Assembly: GCF_002149925.1 (NCBI RefSeq)
Contig: NZ_MSLT01000006.1
Span: 62,001-126,000, forward strand
From: Thioflexithrix psekupsensis
GTDB taxonomy: Bacteria > Pseudomonadota > Gammaproteobacteria > Beggiatoales > Beggiatoaceae
Length of the DNA: 64,000 nt
Direction: 5' to 3'
Positions 44,211 to 53,332 of this stretch are shown here, piece by piece. The first letter of the stretch is position 1; every line of letters starts with the position of its first letter. The notes below the pieces were generated by a model. The model did no database searches. It had not been told where the DNA came from and saw only the letters and a list, made by a program, of their open reading frames with translations. A program made the position numbers and the translations under genes.

Positions 44211-44750
44211 TTATACTGCCACACGGGTGGCTAAAGATTCAAAAAATCCTTTGTGTTCAAAATTAAACCACACCTCCCCATTTTTTTCATAGGCCACCGT
44301 GGCAAACGGCTTGATGGCCGCAGGCAACGGCGGAATCGTTTCTAAGCGATCCAAAGCGGTCAGCGCAATGTGAATCGGCAAATCATCAATCACAATTCCA
44401 CCCGCCTCTTCCCCTTGTCCTAAAATTAATAACATGCGTTTTTTCTTCTCCGCGGTGCGTTCCAAACCCAAGAGTAAATTTAAATCAAACACAGGGATTA
44501 AATTACCGCGCAGGTTAATAATGCCCATCAGCCAGTGGGCGGTGTTAGGAATGGGGCAGAGTGTGACCCATTCGCGTAATTCGCTAATCGCCCGCTCCCC
44601 AATCAATAAGCCGATGTTCCCCACATGAAAGCCTAAACGTCGATTCACCTGAACGTGTGTTAAACCATGAATGCGATCATCCACTTGACGGTTGAGCGGA
44701 CGGTTGAGGGCTTCACTGGGTTTTAGCCAAGCAGAAGGCAACTCGTTCAT
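44211..44750 (-). CDS. CheW-like adaptor (PilI-like)
   Basis: This 179-residue CheW-domain protein bridges the receptor and kinase. Typical CheW elements are GFHVGNIGLLIGERAISELR, HWLMGIINLRGNLIPVFDLN, LLILGQGEEAGGIVIDDLP and the final strands near VWFNFEHKGFF. The N-terminal 30 residues (LKPSEALNRPLNRQ) match the extension seen in PilI-type adaptors. Its ATG at 44750 is 6 bases after the stop of the lipoprotein gene, so the two are in one operon; the receptor gene follows at 44126. Confidence 0.88.
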   Translation of the reverse strand: MNELPSAWLKPSEALNRPLNRQVDDRIHGLTHVQVNRRLGFHVGNIGLLIGERAISELREWVTLCPIPNTAHWLMGIINLRGNLIPVFDLNLLLGLERTAEKKKRMLLILGQGEEAGGIVIDDLPIHIALTALDRLETIPPLPAAIKPFATVAYEKNGEVWFNFEHKGFFESLATRVAV

Positions 44751-44756
44751 GGTGCG

Positions 44757-45851
44757 TTAGGTTCCCTGATGTTTGCGCACGGGGGCAATGTAGTGTTGCA
44801 GCGGGTCGGCGTTAAAGTGGAGTAACGCGGGGGTTCGCCCTGGATAAGAGACCCAATTGGTAAATTCTTCTTCGCCCATCAGGTCGTTTCTTTCGACAAA
44901 ATAGCGAATGTGGCGCATGGTTTTACGAATAATCCGATCTCGGCGAATCGCCGACAAGGCAGCCGCTGGAGTCATGCTAAAGCTAATGGTGGCGATTTGG
45001 CGATCAAATTCTTCGCGGCTCATGTTGGCAATGCGTGCCATCGCTTCGAGGGTACTGGCACGGCGTGTGCCTTGCAGACGCTCCATCGTGGGAAACCAGA
45101 TGGCTAACAAGGCTTGGGAAAAACCAGGATTATCAATTAAGACTTCTCGATGCACCACGATTAAATCGACAATTTCGTTGGGAATTTGGCGCGAATCGAA
45201 TAGGGCAACGGCTTGGCCTTGTTGTAATAAGCGCGAGAGGTTGGGATTTTCGGTGACGACGGCATAGGCTTGTTCTGTGCCGAAGACATCGGTGATGTTG
45301 TTTTCTGGCACGTCGAGTATTTCCACGCTGTCAAAATCAATTTGTCGTCTGACCAAATAGCGTTCTAGCAAGTAGTGGCGCGAAGAGTGTGGCGTGAGGG
45401 CGATGCGTTTGCCATTCAATGAGTGGGTTGCGGTGTTGGGGACTAAGATGGCTTCATTGCCGTTGCTGTAGGCGGCAATCAAAATCACATCGGCTTCGAT
45501 GTCTTGACGGACAATCTGGGCAATGGCATCGACGCTGTTTATCGAGATGGCATCAATTTCTCGCGCCATAAAGCGGTTCAGATTGACGCGATAATCGTCT
45601 TGTTCTATGCGTAGGCGTACGCGGTGGTTGGCGGAGAAATCTAGGCGATTTTCGTCTTGAGCCAGTAGCCACGGTAAGTCAACGGCACGGTTGGAGACGG
45701 CTAGGCTCAATTCGGCCACGGTGTTGTCGGTCTCTGGGGCGGCTTCTTTGGTGAGACTGAGCATTTTGGGGTCGAGTTCGCAACCTGCGATAAACAAGAC
45801 TAAGCTGAGGATAAGTAGACGCATGGCGGTGATGTGTGTTGGGTATGGCAT
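44757..45851 (-). CDS. Substrate-binding lipoprotein (ABC/NMT1-type) within the chemosensory operon
   Basis: This periplasmic binding protein of about 365 residues is anchored as a lipoprotein: LILSLVLFIAGC gives the lipobox, with the acylated Cys. The mature part has the two-lobed fold of NrtA/SsuA-type solute-binding proteins (DLPWLLAQDENRLDF, IDAISINSVDAIAQIV, HSLNGKRIALTPHSSRHYLL). The ATG at 45851 is favoured because GAGGA lies before it; an ATG at 45824 would also leave a good signal, and 45881 is upstream of both. There are no ABC permease or ATPase genes here. Placed between the PilH-like regulator and CheW, it may present a ligand to the chemoreceptor rather than to a transporter. 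Confidence 0.78.
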   Translation of the reverse strand: MPYPTHITAMRLLILSLVLFIAGCELDPKMLSLTKEAAPETDNTVAELSLAVSNRAVDLPWLLAQDENRLDFSANHRVRLRIEQDDYRVNLNRFMAREIDAISINSVDAIAQIVRQDIEADVILIAAYSNGNEAILVPNTATHSLNGKRIALTPHSSRHYLLERYLVRRQIDFDSVEILDVPENNITDVFGTEQAYAVVTENPNLSRLLQQGQAVALFDSRQIPNEIVDLIVVHREVLIDNPGFSQALLAIWFPTMERLQGTRRASTLEAMARIANMSREEFDRQIATISFSMTPAAALSAIRRDRIIRKTMRHIRYFVERNDLMGEEEFTNWVSYPGRTPALLHFNADPLQHYIAPVRKHQGT

Positions 45852-46219
45852 GTTTGGGAAGTCCTCGTGAGGGTGATTCATCTGATGGGGATTGGCACCG
45901 CGCCGCTAGGGGATTGGGGAGCGGTGGGTGGGTCGGTGAATCGTGTCACATTCGCTTGGAAGTTCAGCGGGGTCTAGCATAGTGAATTTTTGAGGAAATA
46001 ACAAGTAAATAACGACTTAGGCTGTTTTCTTGAGAATTGACTTTAAGCGGCGTTGGACGATGGGCTGTGGGGTGAGGTTCGGTCGCGGTGGTGAGTGCGG
46101 CGGGGTGTGGCGCGGCACTCACTCATTTCTACATCGCTAGGCGGGGTTATCGCTCAGTGTTTTCACCGTCGGCTGTTCCTCTGTTCCCTCTGTGGTGAGG
46201 GGATGGTGGTTTGGGTGAT
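45852..46219. other. Intergenic region without recognised features
   Basis: This 368-base gap is GC-richer than the other gaps and contains GT-rich runs. I see no ORF with coding character, no member of the repeat families and no convincing terminator. A promoter for the genes from 45851 onward is likely but was not located. Confidence 0.4.
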
Positions 46220-46588
46220 TTAGCCCTTGAAACGGTCGATTTGTTCCAAAATTTGGTCAGGCGTGTAAGGTTTTTGAATCAGTGCTTTTCCGCCTTGCAT
46301 TTCCGCCCACATGCGGTCGGCTTTTTGTCCTTTGCTGGTGACGAAGATTATCGGGATATTTTTGGTGCTGTCGTCGTGGGTGATTTCTCGACAGGCTTGG
46401 TAGCCGTCCATTTGTTGCATGACCACATCCATAAAAATCAGGTCAGGTTTTTCTGACTTGGCTTTTTCGATGGCTTCTTGTCCTGAGCTGGCGGCGACGA
46501 CGGAATAGCCCGCGTCGGAGATGATGTTTTGGATATTCATACGGTCAACGGTCGAGTCATCAACGACTAATATTTTGTTAATTCCCAT
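46220..46588 (-). CDS. Response regulator (PilH-like)
   Basis: This 122-residue protein is a stand-alone receiver domain. It has the acidic pair in ILVVDDSTVDRMN, the phosphorylated Asp in LIFMDVVMQQMDGYQ, Ser/Thr in IIFVTSKGQKAD and Lys in ALIQKPYTPDQIL. It lacks an output domain, as PilG, PilH and CheY do, and should take phosphate from the CheA kinase. The ATG at 46588 follows GGAG; the TTG at 46603 would add 5 residues and is less likely. It is followed after 368 bases by the lipoprotein gene. Confidence 0.88.
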   Translation of the reverse strand: MGINKILVVDDSTVDRMNIQNIISDAGYSVVAASSGQEAIEKAKSEKPDLIFMDVVMQQMDGYQACREITHDDSTKNIPIIFVTSKGQKADRMWAEMQGGKALIQKPYTPDQILEQIDRFKG

Positions 46589-46774
46589 GTTGTTGTACTC
46601 CAATCTTTGTTGTCGGTGAATGATGGGTCATGATTTGAAGGGTTGGTGTCCATGCAAGGTGCAAAACGGGTGAATTTTTTGGCGTTTGAATCGCGTTTCA
46701 ATTCGCCCGTGCTTTATGTCAATAATCGTTGTTCATTCTAAGTGGCTTTAGTGTAGAAAGCAACGATAAGACTT

Positions 46775-46821
46775 ATTTCCTCGTTTCCTCGTTGGCATCA
46801 GTGCGGTGGGAACGAGGAAAT
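46775..46821. repeat. Palindromic AACGAGGAAAT repeat
   Basis: Inverted repeat ATTTCCTCGTT / AACGAGGAAAT enclosing CGGTGGG, in the 256-base gap between the two response-regulator genes. It belongs to the GTGGGAACGAG family seen at 41, 53 and 60 kb. Confidence 0.55.
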
Positions 46822-46844
46822 AAACATGGCTAATCCCCGTTTAA

Positions 46845-47660
46845 TTAAGCCGATTTGGTTTCTGGCAGTTTAAATTGCTTAATCACTTCGGCCAGTTTTT
46901 CAGGTTCAACGGGCTTGGTGAGGTAAACACTGGCACCGGCCATGGTGCCTTTGAGTTTGTCGAAGCGAGAACCTTTCCCAGTCAGCATGACTACGGGCGT
47001 ATTTTTCGACATTTTATCGGATTTGATGGTTTTACATACTTTGTAACCATCGACACCGGGTAACATCACATCTAGGAAAATGATGTCGTAAACCGTGGTT
47101 TTTACCAATTCTAAGGCTTCTTCGCCCGTTTCGGCAAAATCAATGTCCATTCCCAACAGCCCTAAATGAATTTCCATCGATTTGCGCACGGGTAAGCTGT
47201 CATCGACCACGAGGGCTTTTACGCCGGTGCGGGAGGCTTGTTGTGCGCTTTGTGCGGCATCGCGTAAGGCGGCGTTGGTTTCTTCGTCCAATACGCCATC
47301 TCCGCCAACGACCAATTCTGGTACGTATTTGTGCGATTCAATGGTGACGCGATCCAGTATTTCTAATACGCGCTTTAAGGTCAAAGGACGACGCAAATAG
47401 GTTTCCTTTGTTTCTGCGGGGACGGCTTTGGACACTTTGACCACTGGGGCGGTGGTGTTGTGAACACTGAAGCTGCGCCATTCGTTGACGGCGTTGGGAT
47501 CATCGGCATCAACCAGTATAATCTCCGCTTTATCCCGCTCTGCGGCCGTCACCAAACGGTATTGCCGACTGCGCGACGCGGCTAATTTAAAAATACTGCC
47601 TAATGTATTTTGTTCGTTTGAGGCGAGGCCGAACACGCCTACGGTAAAAACTTTGTCCAT
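46845..47660 (-). CDS. Response regulator with degenerate N-terminal receiver-like domain
   Basis: This is a 271-residue protein. The C-terminal 120 residues are a complete receiver domain: ALVVDDSLPVRKSMEIH, DIIFLDVMLPGVDGYKVC with the phosphorylated Asp, PVVMLTGKGSRFDKLK and VYLTKPVEPEKL. The N-terminal 110 residues (KVFTVGVFGLASNEQNTLGS, AEIILVDADDPNAVNEWRSF, PVVKVSK, TYLRRPLTLKRVLEIL) follow the same strand order but lack the phospho-acceptor geometry, so they look like a pseudo-receiver used for binding. A linker of about 35 residues joins them. It is the first gene of the chemosensory operon and corresponds in position to PilG. Confidence 0.82.
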   Translation of the reverse strand: MDKVFTVGVFGLASNEQNTLGSIFKLAASRSRQYRLVTAAERDKAEIILVDADDPNAVNEWRSFSVHNTTAPVVKVSKAVPAETKETYLRRPLTLKRVLEILDRVTIESHKYVPELVVGGDGVLDEETNAALRDAAQSAQQASRTGVKALVVDDSLPVRKSMEIHLGLLGMDIDFAETGEEALELVKTTVYDIIFLDVMLPGVDGYKVCKTIKSDKMSKNTPVVMLTGKGSRFDKLKGTMAGASVYLTKPVEPEKLAEVIKQFKLPETKSA

Positions 47661-47738
47661 TGTGACTGATTCCTGTAAAAAAAGTCGGGTTGTCTCACGA
47701 TTCGATGTGAAGGTCGCCGTGCCATGTGAGGGTTCACG

Positions 47739-48515
47739 TTAGAGCAGACAACAACTCAACTCAAAAGAGACTTCTTGTTGGGTTTGTTGTGGGCGTTCCT
47801 TGGCATCGGGTTGTTCGTAAAAACGAATACTAAATCGCTGTTTGCCGCCGTTGATTTCGGGATAACACGGGTGATCGTCGGGCAAATGCACTTGAATCAG
47901 TTGGTATTCGCCTTGCGCCACCGCTTCCAAGGTGGATTGGTAATAACCCGCATGAGCGCGTTCTTGGGTTTTAAGGGCATTATTACGCAGCAAATATAAA
48001 GTAAATTCAATCGCATGGCGCAAAGCCTCTAAGGGAGTCAGCCACTCAATCAGCGTATCTACCCGTTGTTTGGGGGGTTGATTCAGCCAGAAATGATAAC
48101 TGGCGACATCGGTTGGCGCACACCCTCCAGCAATGCTACCCCGCTGTCGCACTGCGGTGAGTAGGGCGTATTGGGTTAATGCTTCGGGATAGCCGCTGTG
48201 GTATTGAGTCAGTTGATGGTGACAGAATTGGGCTTGTTGCTGTAATTGTCCCAGACGTTCGGTGTCAACTTTGGGCAAAGTACGCCAGCGTTCTAGGCGA
48301 TGTTGATGTTGTTCTAACTCTTTGAGCAGTTCATCGCGCAATTCAAGACGAGTCAATAATTCCAGCAATTCGTTCAACCATGTTAAGGTATAACGACTGT
48401 CCCAAACCGTAGGGCCTTTGAGTCCATAGTAGAGTCCTTCAAATAAGTACTCCAGCCGTAGCAGGTAGCGAATACGGTCATTGAGCGGTTGCTCATAGGT
48501 AATCTTTTTCTTCAC
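47739..48515 (-). CDS. zapD: Cell division protein ZapD
   Basis: This cytoplasmic protein cross-links FtsZ filaments and helps form the division ring. The 258-residue length and helical N-terminal domain are typical: YEQPLNDRIRYLLRLEYLFE, then VWDSRYTLTWLNELLELLTRLELRDELLKEL. The C-terminal beta domain has YQLIQVHLP, CYPEINGGKQRFSIRFYE and the ending VSFELSCC, which match the DUF1342/ZapD signature. The start is a GTG at 48515. It is usually next to coaE and yacG, but neither is here. It stands alone between the chemosensory operon and the LldE-like gene. Confidence 0.92.
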   Translation of the reverse strand: MKKKITYEQPLNDRIRYLLRLEYLFEGLYYGLKGPTVWDSRYTLTWLNELLELLTRLELRDELLKELEQHQHRLERWRTLPKVDTERLGQLQQQAQFCHHQLTQYHSGYPEALTQYALLTAVRQRGSIAGGCAPTDVASYHFWLNQPPKQRVDTLIEWLTPLEALRHAIEFTLYLLRNNALKTQERAHAGYYQSTLEAVAQGEYQLIQVHLPDDHPCYPEINGGKQRFSIRFYEQPDAKERPQQTQQEVSFELSCCLL

Positions 48516-48640
48516 AAGAATCAGCCCTGATAATGAACGACACGGTGGATTTCTCTAGCTCTGTTGCCATCAGACTATCTTAACCCAAAAAGTGGCACAT
48601 TAAAACGAGTCCCCAAAAAACATCGTAGAACCCAAGCCTT

Positions 48641-49417
48641 TCACGGTTGGCCGACCGCAGGAATTTCTGTGGCCATTCCTGCCAACACCTCAGCGACATG
48701 ATAAACGGCAATGGGGAGATGATGTCGGTGCAATCGTCCTGCGATATTTAATAAACACCCCAGATCACCCGCTAATACCACATCGGCGTAGGTTTGGGCG
48801 ATGTGGGCAATTTTATCATCGACCATTTTGGTAGAAATTTCAGGATACTTGACGCAAAACGTCCCGCCAAAACCACAACAAGCTTCCGTTTCTTTTAATT
48901 CGGTGAGGGTTAATTGTTTGACTTGGTTTAACAGCGCACGGGGTTGTTCTTGCACGCCCAATTCACGCAAACCCGCACAAGCATCGTGATAAGTCACGGT
49001 ATGCGGATAAGTGCAATCGATTTTCACGGGGCGCACGTCGTGTAAAAATTGCGTCAATTCGTAACAACGCGCCGCAAACGCCGCGGCACGTTCTGCCCAT
49101 ACGGGATCGTCAGCCAGTAATGTAGGATAATGTTGCCGTAACATGCCCGCACAAGACCCCGATGGAATCACCACATAATCAAATGATTCAAATAAAGCGA
49201 TATGCTGTTTTGCCAAGGCTTGTGCGGTGTGTTTATCGCCGTTATTGAAAGCGGGTTGACCACAACAGGTTTGTTGGGTGGGGATGGTGACGTGACATTG
49301 TGCGTGTTCTAACAGGCGCAACGCGGCAAATCCCACGCTCGGACGGCATAAATCGACCAAACACGTGACGAATAAAGCGACTTTGGGGCGATGGTTGTCA
49401 ATTTCTGTGATAGGCAT
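48641..49417 (-). CDS. lldE: LldE/YkgE-type (Fe-S)-binding oxidoreductase subunit
   Basis: This 258-residue protein has two CCG cysteine-rich domains, each of the heterodisulfide-reductase D type: VTCLVDLCRPSVGFAALRLL with TCCGQPAFNNGD, and YHDACAGLRELG with ACCGFGGTFCVKYPEIS. These bind an Fe-S cluster. In the LldEFG complex it takes part in L-lactate oxidation to pyruvate at the membrane; similar subunits serve glycolate oxidase. The LldF and LldG partners are not in the window, so the function of this lone subunit is inferred from family only. Confidence 0.82.
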   Translation of the reverse strand: MPITEIDNHRPKVALFVTCLVDLCRPSVGFAALRLLEHAQCHVTIPTQQTCCGQPAFNNGDKHTAQALAKQHIALFESFDYVVIPSGSCAGMLRQHYPTLLADDPVWAERAAAFAARCYELTQFLHDVRPVKIDCTYPHTVTYHDACAGLRELGVQEQPRALLNQVKQLTLTELKETEACCGFGGTFCVKYPEISTKMVDDKIAHIAQTYADVVLAGDLGCLLNIAGRLHRHHLPIAVYHVAEVLAGMATEIPAVGQP

Positions 49418-49512
49418 AAAAAAATACTGTCAATAAAGCCAAAATAAACGATAATGCCGCTTTTTTCAAAACAGCCTGATGGTTACCGATTCACTTTTAG
49501 GAGACTTGCGTT

Positions 49513-49893
49513 ATGCCAAGCGTACCCAGCCGCGAGTTAGAGGTATTTGCCAATCCGCATCCTCAGCGGGATTATACGATTGAAATGAAAATTCCAGAAT
49601 TCACTTGTCTTTGTCCTAAGACAGGTCAACCGGATTTTGCCACTTTACACGTTAAATATATCCCCGATTTATGGTGTTTAGAATTAAAAGCGTTAAAACT
49701 TTACTGTTGGTCTTATCGCAACGAGGGGGCTTTTCACGAGGCGGTGACCAATCAGATTTTAACCGATTTGGTTGCGGCCTGCGCGCCGCGTTACTTGCAA
49801 TTGCGTGCTGAATTCTACGTACGCGGTGGCATTTACACGACGGTGACAGCGGAATACCATCAAGGCGAACAGAAAGAACAAGGGCAAGGATAA
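49513..49893 (+). CDS. queF: NADPH-dependent 7-cyano-7-deazaguanine reductase, short type
   Basis: This enzyme reduces preQ0 to preQ1 in queuosine biosynthesis, a tRNA-modification pathway. It is 126 residues, the unimodular (type I) form. The catalytic Cys is in [19 protein letters not shown], and [20 protein letters not shown] carries the substrate-binding Glu and the QueF NADPH-binding motif. The ATG is preceded by TTAGGAGAC. Its 3' end is eight bases from the convergent ferritin-like gene. The other queuosine genes are elsewhere. Confidence 0.95.
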   Translation: MPSVPSRELEVFANPHPQRDYTIEMKIPEFTCLCPKTGQPDFATLHVKYIPDLWCLELKALKLYCWSYRNEGAFHEAVTNQILTDLVAACAPRYLQLRAEFYVRGGIYTTVTAEYHQGEQKEQGQG

Positions 49894-49900
49894 AACTGCT

Positions 49901-50719
49901 TTAAACCTTATCCCGTTCCCAATGGGCTAACTGCGCTAATTCTGCCTCTGAAAACCCCGCCGCTAAACGCGCCGCATGATTAAAAGGAGGACGTAATTGG
50001 CCGGTGAAATGTTTTTTTAGCAACTGATAAAAAGTGCTTTCCGGTGGCAACCCACGCTGCTGGCAAAGGTAGCAAAACCAACGCGAACCAATCGCCACAT
50101 GACCAATTTCATCGTGTAAGATAATATCAAGAATGGCAGCCAGTGCGTTATTTTTTTGAGTTTTTAAGCGATGGATCAAGGACGGTGTGGCATCCAGTCC
50201 GCGAGCTTCCAGCAAACGTGGCACCAATGCCATGCGCAATAGCGGGTCAGTCTCCGTGGCTATCGCCATCTCCCATAAACCGTTGTGAGCGGGAAGATCG
50301 CCGTAATCGAGTGAAAAATGTTGCAATTGTCTTTGCAATAGCTTGAAATGAAAAGCCTCTTCATAAGCCACTTTAACCCAATCATCGTAATAAGCCCGCG
50401 GTAAATCCCGAAAACGATACACCGCATCCCATGCCAAATTAATCGCATTAAACTCAATATGCGCCAAAGCGTGCAGTAAAGCGGCTTGTCCGTGTAGCGT
50501 GCCTAAGCGACGACGCGGAACGGTCTTGGGATCGACTAACTGCAAAGTCGATGGATGTCCGGGCTGATGAATGTGTTGTGGTGGGAGTGGGGGCGGGGTT
50601 AATGTGAGATGATTTAATTGCCAGGCTTGCGCACTGAGAAGGGTGAGATATGTTTTTTCATGCGCGGTTTGGCTCATCAAACAGCGGTGCGCTTGGCTGA
50701 ATAAATCGGAACAGTCCAT
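49901..50719 (-). CDS. DUF455 ferritin-like protein
   Basis: This protein of about 272 residues belongs to DUF455, a ferritin-like four-helix family with a presumed di-iron centre. Visible ligands are the Glu and His in LAHIEFNAINLAWDAVYRF, the Glu in VAYEEAFHFKLLQRQL, and the Glu and His in LHDEIGHVAIGSRWF. PGHPSTLQLVDPKTVPRRRL before them is also typical. The start taken is the ATG at 50719; the longer frame to 50758 adds a hydrophobic stretch without support. Reaction and substrate are unknown; related ferritin-like enzymes hydroxylate tRNA bases. Confidence 0.82.
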   Translation of the reverse strand: MDCSDLFSQAHRCLMSQTAHEKTYLTLLSAQAWQLNHLTLTPPPLPPQHIHQPGHPSTLQLVDPKTVPRRRLGTLHGQAALLHALAHIEFNAINLAWDAVYRFRDLPRAYYDDWVKVAYEEAFHFKLLQRQLQHFSLDYGDLPAHNGLWEMAIATETDPLLRMALVPRLLEARGLDATPSLIHRLKTQKNNALAAILDIILHDEIGHVAIGSRWFCYLCQQRGLPPESTFYQLLKKHFTGQLRPPFNHAARLAAGFSEAELAQLAHWERDKV

Positions 50720-50800
50720 GAGAGTTAATACAGTCAGAGCAGAAAGGGATAACACCACATGGCAGTGGGTTATCCCTCGTTGGCAGGAATATGTCTGTGC

Positions 50801-51949
50801 TTAGAATTTGACCCGTGCGCCTGCTGTCACCACGAAGATGTCTTCAATGTCGCTGACACCTTTACGCTCTAATTCGTGATTACGCAAACCTAAGTATAAT
50901 TCTGTGCTAGCTGAATCAATCGCTTGCACCATACCGACCCCATAGCTGGTGTATTCGTCATCAACCATAACTTGGTGTTCGGTGTATTTGTAGTCGATAG
51001 CAAAACTGGTTTTACCCATTGGCACTAAATTGCCTGAGTAACCCAATTTACCGTAGTAAGAAACAGGATTGTCTTCACCAAATAAAGAACTCAAGGGGTC
51101 TTTCAGATCGATGTCATCAAAAATGTCGCCTAAACCACGAGACTCGTCATCATACTCTTGACCCCCCGCGGCTAAGGTTAAACTGAAGCCTGAATGCGCC
51201 ACAGACAATGAGCCGTTGTACTGATGTTTCCAATCATACACGTCACCGGGATCCGCATAAGCCACCGCAGCTGCAAAACTTAATTCACCAAAAGAAGCGG
51301 CATAATTCACAGAAGCATCCCATTGCTTGGCCGTGCCAGCAGCAACGGAGAGCATAAAGCCGTGTAATTTAGGGGTGTCGTAACGCACCCGATCATCACG
51401 GCCTAAACCGTCAAAGTTATTAGCGACATCGCCGATGACTGTGTCAATGGCTAAGGCTGCGCCGTTGCTGTCACGAAACCCAAGGTTACCCCCAAAATCC
51501 GCCGTGTAGGAATAAATCCCGGCCAAGCTGGCTTCGTTTAAATCGACTTCTGAGGTATTTTCAGAGGCCATTTCGCCTTGACCTAACCACAAAGTCCCCA
51601 TTTTGTCGCTGCGGAAGAAGACTTCTAACTTGCGTTCTTGGAAGGAGTTTGTGCCGACGGAACTTTTTTGTCCGATGGTGACGGCATGGCTGTTGTTGGA
51701 ACTGTGGGTGGCTTCGATTTGCATGCCCATCGTCACATCTTCATTCAGCGCATGTTCGCCCATGATGTTGAACAGAGTAGGCGCAACTTCGGAATCAACG
51801 AAGAAAGTATCAGAATCCGCTCCATCATCCGCATACATGATGGCACGATTGGCTTGACCCGAAAATGTCACATCGGCGGCTTGTACCGCAGGGACTAGAC
51901 CAAATACCGCGCTGGCTACGCCAAGAGCAATAAGGTTGCGTTTTTTCAT
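50801..51949 (-). CDS. Gram-negative trimeric porin
   Basis: This 382-residue outer-membrane protein has a signal peptide (KKRNLIALGVASAVFGLVPAVQA, cut before ADVTFSGQ), a first strand VTFSGQANRAIMYAD, and a final strand ending VTAGARVKF with the C-terminal Phe of porins. Internal strands such as KLEVFFRSDKMGTLWLGQGE fit 16-strand general porins of the OmpC/OmpF superfamily, which allow passive diffusion of small solutes. The ATG at 51949 has GGAG at 11 bases; the frame to 51979 lacks support. It stands alone, and a long upstream region (515 bases to the next gene) could carry its regulation. Confidence 0.88.
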   Translation of the reverse strand: MKKRNLIALGVASAVFGLVPAVQAADVTFSGQANRAIMYADDGADSDTFFVDSEVAPTLFNIMGEHALNEDVTMGMQIEATHSSNNSHAVTIGQKSSVGTNSFQERKLEVFFRSDKMGTLWLGQGEMASENTSEVDLNEASLAGIYSYTADFGGNLGFRDSNGAALAIDTVIGDVANNFDGLGRDDRVRYDTPKLHGFMLSVAAGTAKQWDASVNYAASFGELSFAAAVAYADPGDVYDWKHQYNGSLSVAHSGFSLTLAAGGQEYDDESRGLGDIFDDIDLKDPLSSLFGEDNPVSYYGKLGYSGNLVPMGKTSFAIDYKYTEHQVMVDDEYTSYGVGMVQAIDSASTELYLGLRNHELERKGVSDIEDIFVVTAGARVKF

Positions 51950-52464
51950 TTGTAGAGTGTCTCCATAGAAGTAAAACAAAATCAGGGGAATCGAGACTCC
52001 ATTATTTCTGTTTCTGCCTTTGGGCGAGCCGCTTTTCGCAGAGAACGGTCATAATCTTGTCGTGATTAAAAAAATCTTTTGGCATTGACACAGGGCGTTC
52101 CTGTGAGACATTAATGCGATGTGGTTTACTTTATCTTAGCTGCAAGAAAAGTGCAACACTTAGTATGCAAAAAAACCACATTTCTTATTTTGTGGTAAAA
52201 AAGAGACAATCAAGGTGCGCCCAAAAATTTATCGCCACACCGCTAACTCATTAATAACTATTAAAAAGATAGGATTCACTTCTTTTTTTTGTATTTATTC
52301 CGTACCGGTCATCATCCCCACGCCTAAAACTCTATTTTTGTCACACAACGCTGTCGCTGAGGTACGCGGTGGGGTTTTGCCATCTGTTTATGCCGCTCTG
52401 GTTTTCCTAGCTCACTTGGCTTAGAATCCCACTGTTTCCTATCCCAATCTTTAGGCGTTCAATC
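51950..52464. other. Long intergenic region between porin and DUF4198 genes
   Basis: No convincing gene. The only structure I see is a set of GTGGTTT-type words: ATGTGGTTT (52119-52127), its complement AAACCACAT (52173-52181) and TTTTGTGGT (52188-52196), able to form alternative hairpins. These could be operator or attenuator sites for the porin. A 69-codon frame at 52215-52424 lacks a ribosome site and family resemblance. Confidence 0.35.
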
Positions 52465-53235
52465 ATGTGTTATCGTTTTTTTACCCTTCCCCTCCTCTTG
52501 CTTCTCTCTACCGTCTGTCACGCCCATTTTCAAACCTTACTTCCCAGCAGCGATTCTGTCGCTGACGCGGATGATAAAACCCTCACTTTTCTCCTTGCCT
52601 TCACCCACCCGATGGCACAAGGGCCGCTGATGTCCATGGAGATGCCGCGCCAATTTGGCGTGTTTTTGGACGGTAAAAAACACGACTTGTTAGCGCAATT
52701 AACTGCCCAGCAAAGTCCCAACGGCCAACAATTTTTTCACGCCCGCTTCACCCTCACCCAACCTCGTGATCATCTTTTTTATCTTGAACCCGCACCTTAT
52801 TGGGAGCCTGATGAGGGTCAGCTCATCATTCACTACACCAAAGTGATTGTCGATGCGTTTGAAGGGGTTTCTGCATGGGATCAGCTTGTGGGTTTCCCCG
52901 TAGAAATTGAACCGCTGGTGCGTCCCTATGGCTTATGGACAGGCAATCTCTTTCGCGGTATCGTCAAACACCACGCCCAAGCGGTGCCGTTTGCTGAGAT
53001 TGAAGTGGAGTATTTTAATGATGACGGCGTAAAAATTCCCGCCAGCCCTTTTCTCACTCAAGTCATCAAAGCAGATGCCCAAGGCGTTTTTTCTTACGCC
53101 ATGCCCAAAGCGGGTTGGTGGGGATTCGCCGCCCTCATCGAAGCCGAACATCCCCAAAAAAATCCCCAAGGTGAACTTGTTCCCGTCGAATTAGGCGGCT
53201 TAATTTGGGTGCGTACCCGTGATATGATCCGTTAA
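52465..53235 (+). CDS. DUF4198-type periplasmic protein
   Basis: This 256-residue exported protein has a signal peptide (CYRFFTLPLLLLLSTVCHA, cut before HFQTLLPS). The mature start at His-Phe-Gln is notable, because DUF4198/NikK-like proteins often bind metal (Ni or Co) through an N-terminal His created by cleavage. Further family features are LLAFTHPMAQGPLMSMEMP, GLWTGNLFRGIVKHHAQAVPFAEIEVEYFN and GVFSYAMPKAGWWGFAAL, the Ig-like strands of the C-terminal half. Nickel/cobalt transporter genes (cbiM or nikMQO) usually follow, but here an IS element does. Metal binding is inferred. Confidence 0.72.
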   Translation: MCYRFFTLPLLLLLSTVCHAHFQTLLPSSDSVADADDKTLTFLLAFTHPMAQGPLMSMEMPRQFGVFLDGKKHDLLAQLTAQQSPNGQQFFHARFTLTQPRDHLFYLEPAPYWEPDEGQLIIHYTKVIVDAFEGVSAWDQLVGFPVEIEPLVRPYGLWTGNLFRGIVKHHAQAVPFAEIEVEYFNDDGVKIPASPFLTQVIKADAQGVFSYAMPKAGWWGFAALIEAEHPQKNPQGELVPVELGGLIWVRTRDMIR

Positions 53236-53240
53236 TATTA

Positions 53241-53331
53241 CCTCGTTCCCCCAAGCTTGTGGCAATGCCGTCCCGACGTGCAAGAACGCGGCGCATCGGG
53301 ACGGCCGGCCGACAGGGTCGGTGGGAACGAG
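53241..53331. repeat. GTGGGAACGAG-family inverted repeat
   Basis: 91 bp bounded by CTCGTTCCC and GGGAACGAG, with inner arms GTCCCGACGTGC and GCATCGGGAC. GC-rich and able to form a branched hairpin. The IS4-type element begins two bases after it. Confidence 0.65.
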
Positions 53332-53332
53332 A

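Noticed and set aside
52215-52424. 69-codon frame upstream of the DUF4198 gene
   Set aside because: No ribosome site, no family resemblance and start of poor quality; probably chance. A cobalamin or nickel riboswitch was considered here too, but no conserved core was seen.
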